A stretch of DNA of 64,000 bases from Chromatiaceae bacterium (GCA_019356535.1 CP037918.1:434001-498000); one strand, 5' to 3'; positions 38,420 to 46,757 are shown, counted from the first letter of the stretch. Notes: generated by a model from the sequence alone, not told the origin. Numbers and translations: made by a program.

Positions 38420-38996
38420 TCCTCTGGACTGTGCCAGGGCGCGCATCCGTGCGGTGATCGCGGGCTCGCCGGTACCGGAGGATCCGCGGCACGCCGAGAA
38501 CACCGTCGAATGGCTGTTGCGACTTGACCCCCAGGCTGACCCGGCTCTGCAACTGGCTGCGCTGGCGCACGATATCGAGCGCGCGCGTCCCGATCGCCTG
38601 CGGCGTGAGGACTTCGCCGACTATGACGCCTTCAAGGGCGCGCATGCCGCGCGGGGTGCGGAGATGCTACGGCGGATATTGAGCGACTGCGGGGTGGACG
38701 AGGCCCTGGTCGAGGAGACCTGCCGCCTGGTGGAACGCCACGAGTTCGGTGGCGACGCGCGCGCCGACCGGCTGCGTGAGGCCGACAGCCTGTCCTACTT
38801 CGAGGTCAACCTGCCGCTCTATTACGCACGCGAAGGGTGGGACGAGGCCCTGCGCCGCTGCCGCTGGGGCATACGCCGCCTCTCGCCGCACGGGGTGGCA
38901 CTGCTGCGCCGCCTGCAGATGCCGACGGCGGAACTGCAGGACGTGCTGAGGGCAGCATTGGCGGCCGAGATGCCGGAATCGACGAGGGGCGCATGA
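38412..38996 (+). CDS. HD-domain hydrolase in inositol operon
   Basis: 194 residues, wholly helical in pattern, with HD-superfamily metal residues: histidine in RHAENTVEWLL, the His-Asp pair in LAALAHDIERA, HAARGAEML, and LVERHEFGGD further on, then DSLSYFEVNLP. HD proteins are phosphohydrolases of nucleotides or other phosphate esters. The gene overlaps the upstream fusion gene by eight bases and ends at a terminator stem shared with prk. The di-myo-inositol phosphate pathway needs a phosphatase step, and this protein is a plausible candidate for it (inference). No function is recognised from sequence alone. GTG 38409 is an equally possible start. Confidence 0.75.
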   Translation: MPDPLDCARARIRAVIAGSPVPEDPRHAENTVEWLLRLDPQADPALQLAALAHDIERARPDRLRREDFADYDAFKGAHAARGAEMLRRILSDCGVDEALVEETCRLVERHEFGGDARADRLREADSLSYFEVNLPLYYAREGWDEALRRCRWGIRRLSPHGVALLRRLQMPTAELQDVLRAALAAEMPESTRGA

Positions 38997-39019
38997 AAAA
39001 CCCCGGCGCGGGGCCGGGG
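38996..39019 (-). terminator. Rho-independent terminator of prk
   Basis: On the minus strand CCCCGGC and GCCGGGG (39013-39019 with 39001-39007) form a seven-base GC stem with a five-base loop followed by TTTTT (complement of 38996-39000). It lies 24 bases past the prk stop. The stem may also slow transcription coming from the inositol operon. Confidence 0.85.
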
Positions 39020-39042
39020 TCGGGTGTCAGGCCGGTCGGTGA

Positions 39043-39921
39043 TCAGTCCGCCTTGGCCTGCTCCATCATGCGGTCGATGATGGGCGCCAGGATGATCTCC
39101 ATGGCGTAGCCCATCTTGCCACCGGGCACCACGATGGTGTTGCGGCGCGACATGAAGGAGTTGGGGATCATGTTGATCAGGTACGGGAAGTCGATATCGA
39201 ACTTCTTCGGGTCGGCGAAGCGGATGATCACGAAGCTCTCGTCCGGCGTCGGAATGTCGCGGGCGATGAACGGGTTGGAGGTGTCCACCGTGGCCACGCG
39301 CTGGAAGTTGATGTCGGTGCGCGAGAACTGCGGGGTGATGTAGTTGATGTAGTCGGGCATGCGCCGCAGGATGGTGTCGACGATGGCATCGGCGCTGTAG
39401 CCGCGCTCGGCATTGTCGCGATGGATCTTCTGGATCCACTCCAGGTTGACCACCGGTACCACGCCGATGCCCAGATCGACGAACTGTGACACGTCCACGT
39501 CGTCAGTCTTCACCAGGCCGTGCAGGCCCTCGTAGAACATCAGGTCGGTGCCCTCGGGGATGGGCTCCCAGGGGGTGAACTCGCCGGGCTTCTTGTCGGT
39601 GCCCAGTCGCGCGTTGTGTTCGGCGGCCTCTTCCTCGCTGTGCAGGTAGTAGCGGCGCTCGCCGGTGCCGGTCTCGCCGTAGGTCTTGAACACCTCGGCC
39701 AGCTTGTCGAACAGGTTGGCCCTGGGGCCGAAGTGGCTCAGGCCCTCTTCGGCCATCTTGGCCTTCATCTCGGCGCGGTTGTAGCGATGGAAGCTGTCGC
39801 CCTCGATGACGGCGGCCTTGATGCCTTCGCGGATGAAAATGTGCTCGAAGGCGCGCTTTACGGTGGTGGTGCCGGCGCCGGAAGAACCGGTAACGGCGAT
39901 GACAGGATGCTTTTTGGACAT
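39043..39921 (-). CDS. prk: Phosphoribulokinase
   Basis: 292 residues, the proteobacterial (octameric) class I size. It phosphorylates ribulose 5-phosphate to ribulose 1,5-bisphosphate, the CO2 acceptor of the Calvin cycle. Motifs are the P-loop VTGSSGAGTTT, VIEGDSFHRYNR with the catalytic Asp and substrate residues, HFGPRANLFD, and EGLHGLVKTDDVDVSQFVDL. It has its own terminator, and the Shine-Dalgarno-like GAGGGGG is upstream of the ATG. RuBisCO genes are not in the window. Its presence indicates an autotroph or mixotroph. Confidence 0.96.
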   Translation of the reverse strand: MSKKHPVIAVTGSSGAGTTTVKRAFEHIFIREGIKAAVIEGDSFHRYNRAEMKAKMAEEGLSHFGPRANLFDKLAEVFKTYGETGTGERRYYLHSEEEAAEHNARLGTDKKPGEFTPWEPIPEGTDLMFYEGLHGLVKTDDVDVSQFVDLGIGVVPVVNLEWIQKIHRDNAERGYSADAIVDTILRRMPDYINYITPQFSRTDINFQRVATVDTSNPFIARDIPTPDESFVIIRFADPKKFDIDFPYLINMIPNSFMSRRNTIVVPGGKMGYAMEIILAPIIDRMMEQAKAD

Positions 39922-40055
39922 GGGTAAACCCCCTCAGAGCATATTGGAATTTTCGTCATGACCGACGGGCGCCTTCCCTGCCCGCCGGCGGATTTTGGGC
40001 CGGACTATAGCACAGGCGGTGTGCAGGTGATCTGCGCCGGATCAGGCGGCACGGG

Positions 40056-41450
40056 TCAGCGCGGCGCCAACTCGGGGTTGAGCACACCGTTGGGATCGAA
40101 CTGGTGGCGGATGCCGGCCATCAGGCGCAGGGCCTCGGGGGAGAGTTCGCGATCGAGAAAAGCCTGCTTGGCGCGGCCGATGCCATGTTCGCCCGAGAGG
40201 GTGCCGCCGAGTTCGAGTACCAGGGTGAAGACCGCGTCCAGGCAGGCCTCGGCCGCGGCCGCCTGTTGCGGGTCGTCGGGATCGAGCAGCAGATTGACGT
40301 GGATATTGCCGTTGCCCGCATGGCCGAAGTTGACGATGGGAATGCCATGTTCGTGCGACAGTGTTTCCAGGCCCGTAATCAGCGCGGGCAGGCGCGAGAC
40401 TGGCACGACCACGTCCTCGTTGATCTTCTTGGGGGCGACGTTGCGCAGTGCCGGCGAGAGCGCCTTGCGCGTGCGCCACAGCTGCGCCACCGCTTCGGGG
40501 GTGTCGGCAAGCTCCACGCTCAGGCAGCCCTCGCCGGCCGCGCTGCGGCGCACGGTCTGGGCTGCGGCGTCGACCGCAGCCGCCGGGCCGTCTACCTCGA
40601 TCATCAGCAGGGCACCGGCCTCGGGTGGCAGGCCCAGGTCAGAATAGTCGCGCACCATGGCGATGGCCTGACGGTCCATGAATTCCAGGGCGCAAGGGGT
40701 GACGGGCTGGGCCATCAGGCGCGAGACGGCGCGCGCGGCCGCGTCGATGTCACGGTAGATCGCCTGCAGGGTGCGTTTAGCCTCGGGCAGTGGCGTGAGC
40801 TTGAGAGTGGCCTCGGTGATGATCGCCAGGGTGCCCTCGGAGCCGATCAGCAGCCGGGTCAGGTCGTAGCCGACCACGCCCTTGGTGGTGCGGGTGCCAG
40901 TGCGCAGGGTCTCGCCGGCGCCGGTCACCGCCAGCAGGCCCAGTGTGTTCTCGCGTGGGGTGCCGTATTTCACCGCACGCGGGCCGGCCGAGTTGTAGGC
41001 GAGGTTGCCACCAATGGTACATACTGCGGCGCTGGTGGGGTCGGGCGGCCAGAAGAAGCCGTGCTCGCCTGCCGCCTGTTGCAGTGCCTGGTTGGTGACC
41101 CCGGGCGAGACCACGGCCAGGCGGTCGTCGGCCTCGATGCGCAGGGTCCTGTCCATGCGCTCGAGCGACAGCACGATAGCGCCCGCTGCCGGCACCGCGG
41201 CGCCGGTGGTGCCGGTGCCGCGGCCGCGCGCGGTCAGAGACAGCCCCTCGCGATTGCACAGCCGCAGCAGTTCGGCGACCTGATCGTGCTCGCGCGCGAA
41301 GCAGACCGCGCCGGGCAGGGCCTGCAGGCGGCTGTTGTCATAGCCGTAGGTCCAGCGTTCGGCCGGTTCGGTAAGCAGGTCGTCGCCGAACAGCGCGCGC
41401 AGGGCGCGCAGTACGGGACGTGGCAGGGTCGGCGTGTCAGAGGTATTCAA
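40056..41450 (-). CDS. FAD-linked oxidase, GlcD/D-lactate dehydrogenase family
   Basis: 464 residues of the vanillyl-alcohol oxidase flavoprotein fold: FAD loop LTARGRGTGTTGAAV, TIGGNLAYNSAGPRAVKYG, TTKGVVGYDLTRLLIGSEGTLAIIT and C-terminal HAGNGNIHVNLL and SGEHGIGRAK. The set matches glycolate oxidase subunit GlcD and stand-alone D-lactate dehydrogenases. GlcE and GlcF genes are absent nearby, so a D-lactate or D-2-hydroxyacid dehydrogenase is the better guess. With prk close by, a role in glycolate from photorespiration is also conceivable. The chosen ATG overlaps the end of the dolP-like gene by 14 bases. About 134 bases separate the end of prk's start region from this gene's stop and hold no gene. 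Confidence 0.85.
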   Translation of the reverse strand: MNTSDTPTLPRPVLRALRALFGDDLLTEPAERWTYGYDNSRLQALPGAVCFAREHDQVAELLRLCNREGLSLTARGRGTGTTGAAVPAAGAIVLSLERMDRTLRIEADDRLAVVSPGVTNQALQQAAGEHGFFWPPDPTSAAVCTIGGNLAYNSAGPRAVKYGTPRENTLGLLAVTGAGETLRTGTRTTKGVVGYDLTRLLIGSEGTLAIITEATLKLTPLPEAKRTLQAIYRDIDAAARAVSRLMAQPVTPCALEFMDRQAIAMVRDYSDLGLPPEAGALLMIEVDGPAAAVDAAAQTVRRSAAGEGCLSVELADTPEAVAQLWRTRKALSPALRNVAPKKINEDVVVPVSRLPALITGLETLSHEHGIPIVNFGHAGNGNIHVNLLLDPDDPQQAAAAEACLDAVFTLVLELGGTLSGEHGIGRAKQAFLDRELSPEALRLMAGIRHQFDPNGVLNPELAPR

Positions 41451-42024
41451 ACAGCTTGACCACCTTTTTTACGCCGCTGACGAAGCGGACTTTTTCAGTG
41501 ACGGCGTCGGCCTCGTCCGGCGTGAGCAGACCCATCAGGTAGACGGTACCGTCGGACGAGACGACTTTGACCCGCAGCGGGTCGAAGTCCTTGATGCCCA
41601 CGTCGAACAGGGCCAGCTTGACCCTGCTGGTCAGGTAGGCGTCGGCGGCCGCGTCACTCCAGGTGCCCTCGGCACCGATGACCACTTCGTTGTACACCTT
41701 GCGTACGCGTGCGATGCGCGCGATCTTGTCGGCGAAGCGCGTGACGATCTCGGCGTTGGCGGCCTGGCCAGTGAGCAGCACCTGCAGGTTGTACACCGTG
41801 ATGTCGATGTTGCTCTGCTGCTCGAGTTCCTTGTCCGAGTGCAGGATGCGCAGGGCCTTGACGTGGATTTCCTTGTCCTCGATGAAGGTGCCGATGGTGC
41901 GCCGGTCGTGTGCGGCCACTGCGCCGGTGGCCGCACCACCGACCACCATGGCGGTACAGCCACCAAGCAGGCCGGCAATCAGGACGAGAGACAAAAGGCG
42001 AAGAGCATGAGGGTAGCTGGGCAT
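41437..42024 (-). CDS. dolP: BON-domain outer-membrane lipoprotein, DolP/YraP-like
   Basis: 195 residues with a lipoprotein signal (LRLLSLVLIAGLLGGC) and two BON domains, about residues 50-115 (ILHSDKELEQQSNIDITVYNLQVLLTG) and 125-195 (YLTSRVKLALFDVGIKDFDPLRVKVVSSDGTVYLMG). This is the DolP layout. In E. coli DolP sits in the outer membrane, binds anionic lipid at division sites and supports BAM function and amidase activation. The surrounding order lpoA, yraN, diaA, dolP is the conserved gammaproteobacterial one, which supports the name. The GlcD-like gene follows with overlap. Confidence 0.9.
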   Translation of the reverse strand: MPSYPHALRLLSLVLIAGLLGGCTAMVVGGAATGAVAAHDRRTIGTFIEDKEIHVKALRILHSDKELEQQSNIDITVYNLQVLLTGQAANAEIVTRFADKIARIARVRKVYNEVVIGAEGTWSDAAADAYLTSRVKLALFDVGIKDFDPLRVKVVSSDGTVYLMGLLTPDEADAVTEKVRFVSGVKKVVKLFEYL

Positions 42025-42090
42025 GGCGGTTCATCTCCCTGGGGAGTCTTTGAATGAGCCTGAAACGGCGACCATGGGTTTCATCGGCAG

Positions 42091-42681
42091 TCAAAGATTT
42101 CCGAGCAGTTGAGTATCGATCAGATCACACAGGCAGTGGAGCACCAGTAACTGGCTTTCCATGACACGCGCGGCATTGTCTGCTGGGACAGCGATGCTGA
42201 TGTCGTGTTCCCGGGGCGGCTCGGAAAGTGCGCCTGGATCTTCGCCGGTCAGTGCGATCACCCACATCTGACGCTCGGCGGCTGCCTCGCGGGCCAGCAG
42301 CAGGCTACTGTCGATGCGCCCCGGTGCGAACAGCAGCAGGACGTCGCCCGGCTGACCCAAGGCATTGATCTGACGAGAGAATACCTGCTCGACACCCGGG
42401 GCCTCGGCCAGCGAACTGAGCACGGTGCTGCTGTTGCCCAGGGTGAGCGCCGGCAGGCCCAGGCGTTCGCGCTCGAAACGATGCACCATCAGCGCGGTGA
42501 AATGCTCGGCCAGTGCGGCGCCGCCCTCGGTACCGCAGCACAGGACCTTGCCACCCTGGATCAGCGATTCCACCAGTTGACGTGCAGCCAGGCCGATGCG
42601 CTCTGCCAAGGTGCTGGCTGTGGCACCGGCCGTTTCGATATGTGCAGCGAAATGGGCGGTGATACGGGTTTCTAGATCCAT
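42091..42681 (-). CDS. diaA: DiaA-like SIS-domain protein
   Basis: 196 residues with the sugar isomerase (SIS) fold of GmhA/DiaA: VLCCGTEGGAALAEHFTALMVHRF, then LTLGNSSTVLSSLAEAPGVEQVFSRQI and GDVLLLFAPGRIDSSLLLAREAA. E. coli DiaA is a homotetramer that binds DnaA and promotes timely initiation at oriC, and it lacks isomerase activity. The gene lies between yraN and dolP as in E. coli, which is the main reason to prefer DiaA over phosphoheptose isomerase. No lipopolysaccharide heptose genes are nearby. Confidence 0.9.
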   Translation of the reverse strand: MDLETRITAHFAAHIETAGATASTLAERIGLAARQLVESLIQGGKVLCCGTEGGAALAEHFTALMVHRFERERLGLPALTLGNSSTVLSSLAEAPGVEQVFSRQINALGQPGDVLLLFAPGRIDSSLLLAREAAAERQMWVIALTGEDPGALSEPPREHDISIAVPADNAARVMESQLLVLHCLCDLIDTQLLGNL

Positions 42682-42736
42682 GGGGGTCGGTAGCAGGATT
42701 TGTCCGGGGGCGGAAGTTTCGCATGCCGACGGCCGT

Positions 42737-43087
42737 TCAACCAGTCTCGAAGGCGTTGCGTATCCAGACGGGGGTGTGCCGGTCGTCCAGGCCGATCACG
42801 TCGAAGCGGCAGGGGCCGTTCCAGGGGTGGAGGTGCAGCCAGTGCCGAGCGGCGGCGATCAGGCGCTGCTGCTTGCGCCGGTCCACGCTGGCGATGGCGC
42901 CACCGAAACCGGCATGCCGGCGCAGGCGAACCTCGATGAATACCAAGGTGTCGCCATCGCGCATGACCAGATCGATCTCGCCTTGCCGGCAGCGGTGGTT
43001 GCGCGCTATCGGTACCAGGCCGCGTGACCGCAGCCAGTCCTCGGCCTGGCGCTCGCTGCGTTGTCCGTCCTGTTGCGTCCTTGCCAC
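42737..43087 (-). CDS. yraN: YraN/UPF0102 family nuclease-fold protein
   Basis: 116 residues with the restriction-endonuclease-like core: ERQAEDWLRSRGL, then NHRCRQGEIDLVMRDGDTLVFIEVRLR, giving the E-x-D...E-x-K type site in slightly altered form (EVRLR where EVK is usual). The function is unknown; relatives look like Holliday-junction-type nucleases. The gene is seven bases downstream of lpoA and 55 bases before diaA, the standard order. The replacement of Lys by Arg after the active Glu is common enough in the family that I would not infer inactivity. Confidence 0.9.
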   Translation of the reverse strand: MARTQQDGQRSERQAEDWLRSRGLVPIARNHRCRQGEIDLVMRDGDTLVFIEVRLRRHAGFGGAIASVDRRKQQRLIAAARHWLHLHPWNGPCRFDVIGLDDRHTPVWIRNAFETG

Positions 43088-43094
43088 GGGGAGG

Positions 43095-45068
43095 TCAGCG
43101 TGTCGGTGAGCCTGGCGCGGCTGTCGATGCTGGCGCTGGGGTGCCTTGCAGCAGTGGCGCAGCCTGTGGTGCTGGTGCGTCGGGCAAGCCGGGGTCTGGC
43201 GAGGTTTGCAGGTCCATGCGGCGGGAATAGCCCAGTACCCGCGGCGGTTCGTCGAGTTCGATCCACAGCAACTGGCGTTCGATCTGGCGCTCGGGTGTCA
43301 TGTACAGGTTGCCGGTCTGGCCGTCGAGCGACTCCCAGGGTGTGTCATGCAGGCGCCGCAGATGGGGTTGCAGGCGCAAGGCGTCGATACCCAGGGCGTA
43401 GAGGCGTACCGCCGGGCCGAGCACGCCGGGGAGCAGGGCTCCCAGACGCTGGCGCTCATCCTGGTTGACGATCAGGGGGATGTCCGGCAGCAGGATGCCG
43501 CGCATGTCGGCCAGTTGCTGAGGGGTGAGGTGCCCGCTCCAGGCACGTGAGGTCGCATACACCGGGAGGTCGGCAGCGCGGAAAAAGGCCAGTTGCGGTT
43601 TGATGCTCTGGGCCTGGCCAGGGGTGGCCACCAGGAACACCGCATCGGCGTCGGCGCGTCGGCGCGGCTCGAAGGCGATGCGTTGTCCCAGCCATTTTTC
43701 CAGCCGTCGGTGGCGGGCCTTGCTGCGATCCAGTTGCAGCAGGACCGAAATGGTGGTGCTGTGATCCGCCGAGGCCGGATCGTAACGTCCGATGTCCGCC
43801 TCGTGCCCGGTCAAGGTCTGCCAGCGTTCGGTGAAGGCGCGCGCCAGACGTTCGCCATAGCGGTTGTTCGGGATCAGGACGATCGGTCGGCGATGTCCAT
43901 CCTGCCAGATGCGCTCGGCGGTGAGCCGGGCTTCGTGCTCCGGGTCGAGCGAGAACATGAACAGTTTCTCGGGGGGCGCCACGTCGGAGTTCACCTTGTT
44001 GAGCGCGAGCACCGGGACAGCCAGCTCACCGGCACGCACCAGTTGCTCGACCGCCGGTTTCTGCAATGGTCCGATGACCGCCTGGGCGCCGGCAGCGACC
44101 GCCTGGGCATACAGTGGCCAGGCGTCGGCTGGATCGCTGGAGTCGTAGAAGCGCAACAGCGGGCGCTGCTCCTCGGGGAGTTCGTGGAGGCTGATCATCA
44201 GGCCGTCGCGGATGGCGCGTGCCGCTGCGGCGTAGCGTCCACTCCTGGGCAGCAGCACGGCGATGTGTTCAACCGGCTCGATCTGCCCGGCCAGGCGGGC
44301 CATGTAGCGTTCCAGCAGTTCCGGCAGGGCGGGGTGGTCGGGGTGAGTAGTGCGCCAGGCAGCCACCATTGGGCCCAGTTTCTCTGGGGTGGCGCCGTAT
44401 TGCTTGATCAACAGGGCCAAGTCCATCCAGCCGCCGGTTACTCCGGGCGGCATTGGGCGTAGTTCGCGCAGGGTGCGTTCGTTGAGTGCAGTTAGAGAGG
44501 CAAGGATCTCGGACTGTACCTCGAGTTGTGCCTCACGGTCTTCCAGCAGCTCGTCGAGTTGTTGCAAGGTGTGAGCCGATTCCAGCAGGTTGCCGATCTG
44601 TCGGTAGGCGCTGGCCAGTTCGCGCAGGTGGCGTTGTTGGAGGTCGAGCGGCATGTCAGGACCGATCATGTCCAGCAGGATCTCCAAGGCACGGTCGGCC
44701 TGGTGGCGGGCGAGCGCCAGATCGGCGCGCAACAGCTGGGCCGCCTGGCGTTGGTGGGCGCTGGGGTTGCCGTTCTTGATCTCGTGCAGCAGAGTTTCGG
44801 TGCCTTCCAGGTCGCCACCCTTGAGTGTGGCCTCGGCGGCGCGCAGGAGAAACTCCGTGCTTGCATGGCCGGGTGTGCGCTTGGCCAGGGACTCGAACAG
44901 GCGGGCGGCGCCGAGCCAGTCCTCCTGTGCCAGCAGGGCCTCGGCACGCACCAGGTCGGGATCGGGGGCGGGGCGCTTTTCCTGTTTCACGGGAGGCGGG
45001 GTACAGGCGCTCAGTACCAGTCCCAGTAGCAGGAGGATCGATCCAAGGCGTAGACGATGGGTTTGCAT
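43095..45068 (-). CDS. lpoA: Penicillin-binding protein activator LpoA
   Basis: 657 residues from MQTHRLRLGSILLLLGLVLSAC, a lipoprotein signal with the lipobox cysteine near residue 22. The N-terminal half is TPR-like helical (EALLAQEDWLGAARLFESLA and on). The C-terminal half is a periplasmic-binding-protein fold (EHIAVLLPRSGRYAAAARAI, IGPLQKPAVEQLV, RPIVLIPNNRYGERLARAF). LpoA reaches through the peptidoglycan from the outer membrane to activate PBP1a. The gene is divergent from rsmI, as in E. coli (yraM/yraL). A proline- and alanine-rich tail ends the protein. The open frame to 45482 upstream is the complement of rsmI and was rejected. Confidence 0.92.
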   Translation of the reverse strand: MQTHRLRLGSILLLLGLVLSACTPPPVKQEKRPAPDPDLVRAEALLAQEDWLGAARLFESLAKRTPGHASTEFLLRAAEATLKGGDLEGTETLLHEIKNGNPSAHQRQAAQLLRADLALARHQADRALEILLDMIGPDMPLDLQQRHLRELASAYRQIGNLLESAHTLQQLDELLEDREAQLEVQSEILASLTALNERTLRELRPMPPGVTGGWMDLALLIKQYGATPEKLGPMVAAWRTTHPDHPALPELLERYMARLAGQIEPVEHIAVLLPRSGRYAAAARAIRDGLMISLHELPEEQRPLLRFYDSSDPADAWPLYAQAVAAGAQAVIGPLQKPAVEQLVRAGELAVPVLALNKVNSDVAPPEKLFMFSLDPEHEARLTAERIWQDGHRRPIVLIPNNRYGERLARAFTERWQTLTGHEADIGRYDPASADHSTTISVLLQLDRSKARHRRLEKWLGQRIAFEPRRRADADAVFLVATPGQAQSIKPQLAFFRAADLPVYATSRAWSGHLTPQQLADMRGILLPDIPLIVNQDERQRLGALLPGVLGPAVRLYALGIDALRLQPHLRRLHDTPWESLDGQTGNLYMTPERQIERQLLWIELDEPPRVLGYSRRMDLQTSPDPGLPDAPAPQAAPLLQGTPAPASTAAPGSPTR

Positions 45069-45117
45069 CTCAGGTCCAGTACGGCGACGATGGGCATGCC
45101 GACTCCCTCGGCACTTG

Positions 45118-45137
45118 GCGGCGCGTCCTCGCGCCGC
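45118..45137. other. Perfect 8-bp hairpin between lpoA and rsmI
   Basis: GCGGCGCG at 45118-45125 pairs with CGCGCCGC at 45130-45137 across a four-base loop, in the 142-base space between the divergent lpoA and rsmI starts. It could be a regulatory palindrome or a leader structure of either mRNA. No protein family site is recognised. Confidence 0.4.
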
Positions 45138-45210
45138 TTCGGGCGGTACGGAAGGTCTGCTCCCTCTTGGGGCGCGCATTCCGCCGCAGGCGGAGTATCG
45201 AAGGTGACTC

Positions 45211-46062
45211 ATGATGCTGTCAAACGACACCGGCTGTCTGTATGTCGTCGCCACCCCGATAGGCAATCTGGGGGACATCACCCGGCGCGCCGTGGAGGTG
45301 CTCTCGGCGGTGGACCTGATCGCTGCCGAGGACACTCGGCACACGCGCCGGCTGTTGCAACACCTGGGCATCGACAAGCCATTGCGGTCGCTGCATGAGC
45401 ACAATGAACGTGAGCGCGTGCACGTCCTGCTCGAGCGTCTGCGGGGCGGTGCGCAGGTGGCGCTGGTCTCGGATGCTGGCACACCGCTGATCAGCGACCC
45501 GGGCTATCCGCTGGTGCGCGCCTGTCGCGCCGAGGGCATCCGCGTGGTGCCGGTGCCCGGTGCCAGTGCCCTGATTGCCGCGCTCTCGGTGGCCGGCCTG
45601 CCGACCGACCGTTTTCGTTTCGAGGGCTTTCTGCCGCGTCGTGCTCCGGCCCGGCGCGAGCGCCTGCAGGCGCTGGCCACGGCACCGGAGACCCTGGTGT
45701 TCTACGAGTCCGCGCATCGCATCGAGGAGAGCCTGGCCGACCTGTGCGCGGTGCTTGGCGAGGCGCGCGAGGCGGTGCTGGCGCGCGAGTTGAGCAAACG
45801 TCACGAGACCCTGTTGGACGGCACCCTGGGTGAGCTGCTGGCGCGTGTGTGTGCCGATCCCGATCAGCGGCGTGGCGAGTTCGTGCTGGTGGTCGCCGGT
45901 GCCCCTGCGGAGGTGGAGGGCGACGAGCAGGCCCTGCGCACCTTGCTGGCGGTGTTGCTCGAAGAGTTGCCGCTCAAGCAGGCGAGCGCGATTGCCGCAC
46001 GACTGAGTGGCGAGAAGAAGAACCGCGTCTATCGGTTGGCGTTGGCGATGCGCGGGGAGTGA
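45211..46062 (+). CDS. rsmI: 16S rRNA (cytidine1402-2'-O)-methyltransferase RsmI
   Basis: 283 residues of the tetrapyrrole-methylase-like fold: YVVATPIGNLGDITRRAVEVL, IAAEDTRHTRRLLQHLGI, VSDAGTPLISDPGYPLVRAC and VPVPGASALIAALSVAGLP. It 2'-O-methylates C1402 in the decoding centre, together with RsmH (encoded 1.3 kb downstream), which adds the N4 methyl. The ATG was chosen to give MLSNDTGCLYVV and is preceded by GAAGGTGA. rsmI is divergent from lpoA and is followed by rnpB. Confidence 0.96.
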   Translation: MMLSNDTGCLYVVATPIGNLGDITRRAVEVLSAVDLIAAEDTRHTRRLLQHLGIDKPLRSLHEHNERERVHVLLERLRGGAQVALVSDAGTPLISDPGYPLVRACRAEGIRVVPVPGASALIAALSVAGLPTDRFRFEGFLPRRAPARRERLQALATAPETLVFYESAHRIEESLADLCAVLGEAREAVLARELSKRHETLLDGTLGELLARVCADPDQRRGEFVLVVAGAPAEVEGDEQALRTLLAVLLEELPLKQASAIAARLSGEKKNRVYRLALAMRGE

Positions 46063-46112
46063 TGACCAGAGTCGTGTCCATTCGGCGTTCGGTCCGGAGT
46101 GGGCCTCCTGAA

Positions 46113-46138
46113 TGTGGGAGCAGGGTCCTCGCCGCGAA
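46113..46138 (+). repeat. REP-like sequence between rsmI and rnpB
   Basis: TGTGGGAGCAGGGTCCTCGC then CGCGA closely resembles, from memory, the TGTGGGAGCGGGCTTGCCCGCGA type of repetitive extragenic palindrome seen in Pseudomonas and relatives. The internal pairing (GCAGGGTCCTCGCCGC region) is imperfect here. Only one copy was noticed in the window and no REP-associated transposase gene is present. Confidence 0.45.
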
Positions 46139-46165
46139 CGGCTCGCGCCCGGGCCCAGGCGGCGG

Positions 46166-46171
46166 TATAGT
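46166..46171 (+). promoter_or_regulatory. -10 box of the rnpB promoter
   Basis: TATAGT lies seven bases before the predicted first base of RNase P RNA (46179). No strong -35 is evident in the GC-rich stretch upstream. Confidence 0.5.
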
Positions 46172-46178
46172 GGTTCCC

Positions 46179-46535
46179 GGGAGTCGGCTAGGCGATCGCT
46201 GCCGCATCGCGGTGGAGGAAAGTCCGGACTCCGAAGGGCAGAGAGCCAGGTAACGCCTGGGCGGCGTGAGCCGACGGAAAGTGCCACAGAAAACAGACCG
46301 CCTAAGCCCGATCGGGCCGGCAAGGGTGAAAAGGTGCGGTAAGAGCGCACCGCGCCCCTGGCAACAGGGGTGGCAGGGTAAACCCCTCTCGGAGCAAGAC
46401 CAAATAGGGAAGCGTGCCTCTGGCAGCCTGTGGCCCGCAGGTGCTTCCGGGTAGGTCGCACGAGGCGTCCGGCGACGGACGTCCCAGATGAATGATCGTC
46501 CTCGACAGAATCCGGCTTATCGGCTGGCTCCCTTC
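46179..46535 (+). ncRNA. rnpB: RNase P RNA, bacterial type A
   Basis: About 357 nt, the catalytic RNA that matures tRNA 5' ends. Conserved stretches in order: GGGAGTCGGC at the 5' end pairing with GGCTGGCTCCC at the 3' end (P1), GAGGAAAGTCCGGACTCC (P4 5' strand), ACAGAAAACAGACCGCC, GGTAAGAGCGCACCGC, GGTAGGTCGCACGAGGCG-like region, AGATGAATGATCG and ACAGAATCCGGCTTAT. A strong terminator follows 14 bases later. Location between rsmI and mraZ is usual for several gammaproteobacteria. End positions are good to a few bases. Confidence 0.96.
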
Positions 46536-46548
46536 GAAAACCTCACCG

Positions 46549-46590
46549 ACCGCCCCTGGTGCTGACGGCGCCAGGGGCGGTTTTCTTTGA
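46549..46590 (+). terminator. Rho-independent terminator of rnpB
   Basis: ACCGCCCCTGG at 46549-46559 pairs perfectly with CCAGGGGCGGT at 46571-46581, an 11-base stem with an 11-base loop followed by TTTCTTTGATTT. Confidence 0.93.
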
Positions 46591-46757
46591 TTTATCGGGG
46601 TGGGGTGGAGGGTGCGCCGGGGTGCCCCCTGCTCAGACGGCAACCTGAGAATCCACTTTAACTTGATCCCTTAGCGAGCTGTTTTTCATGAGCTTTGGCT
46701 GGCTCGAGCTGTGTGCTGTAAGTGTCTGAGTTCCAACGATTTTTTAAGTGTTTCGGC

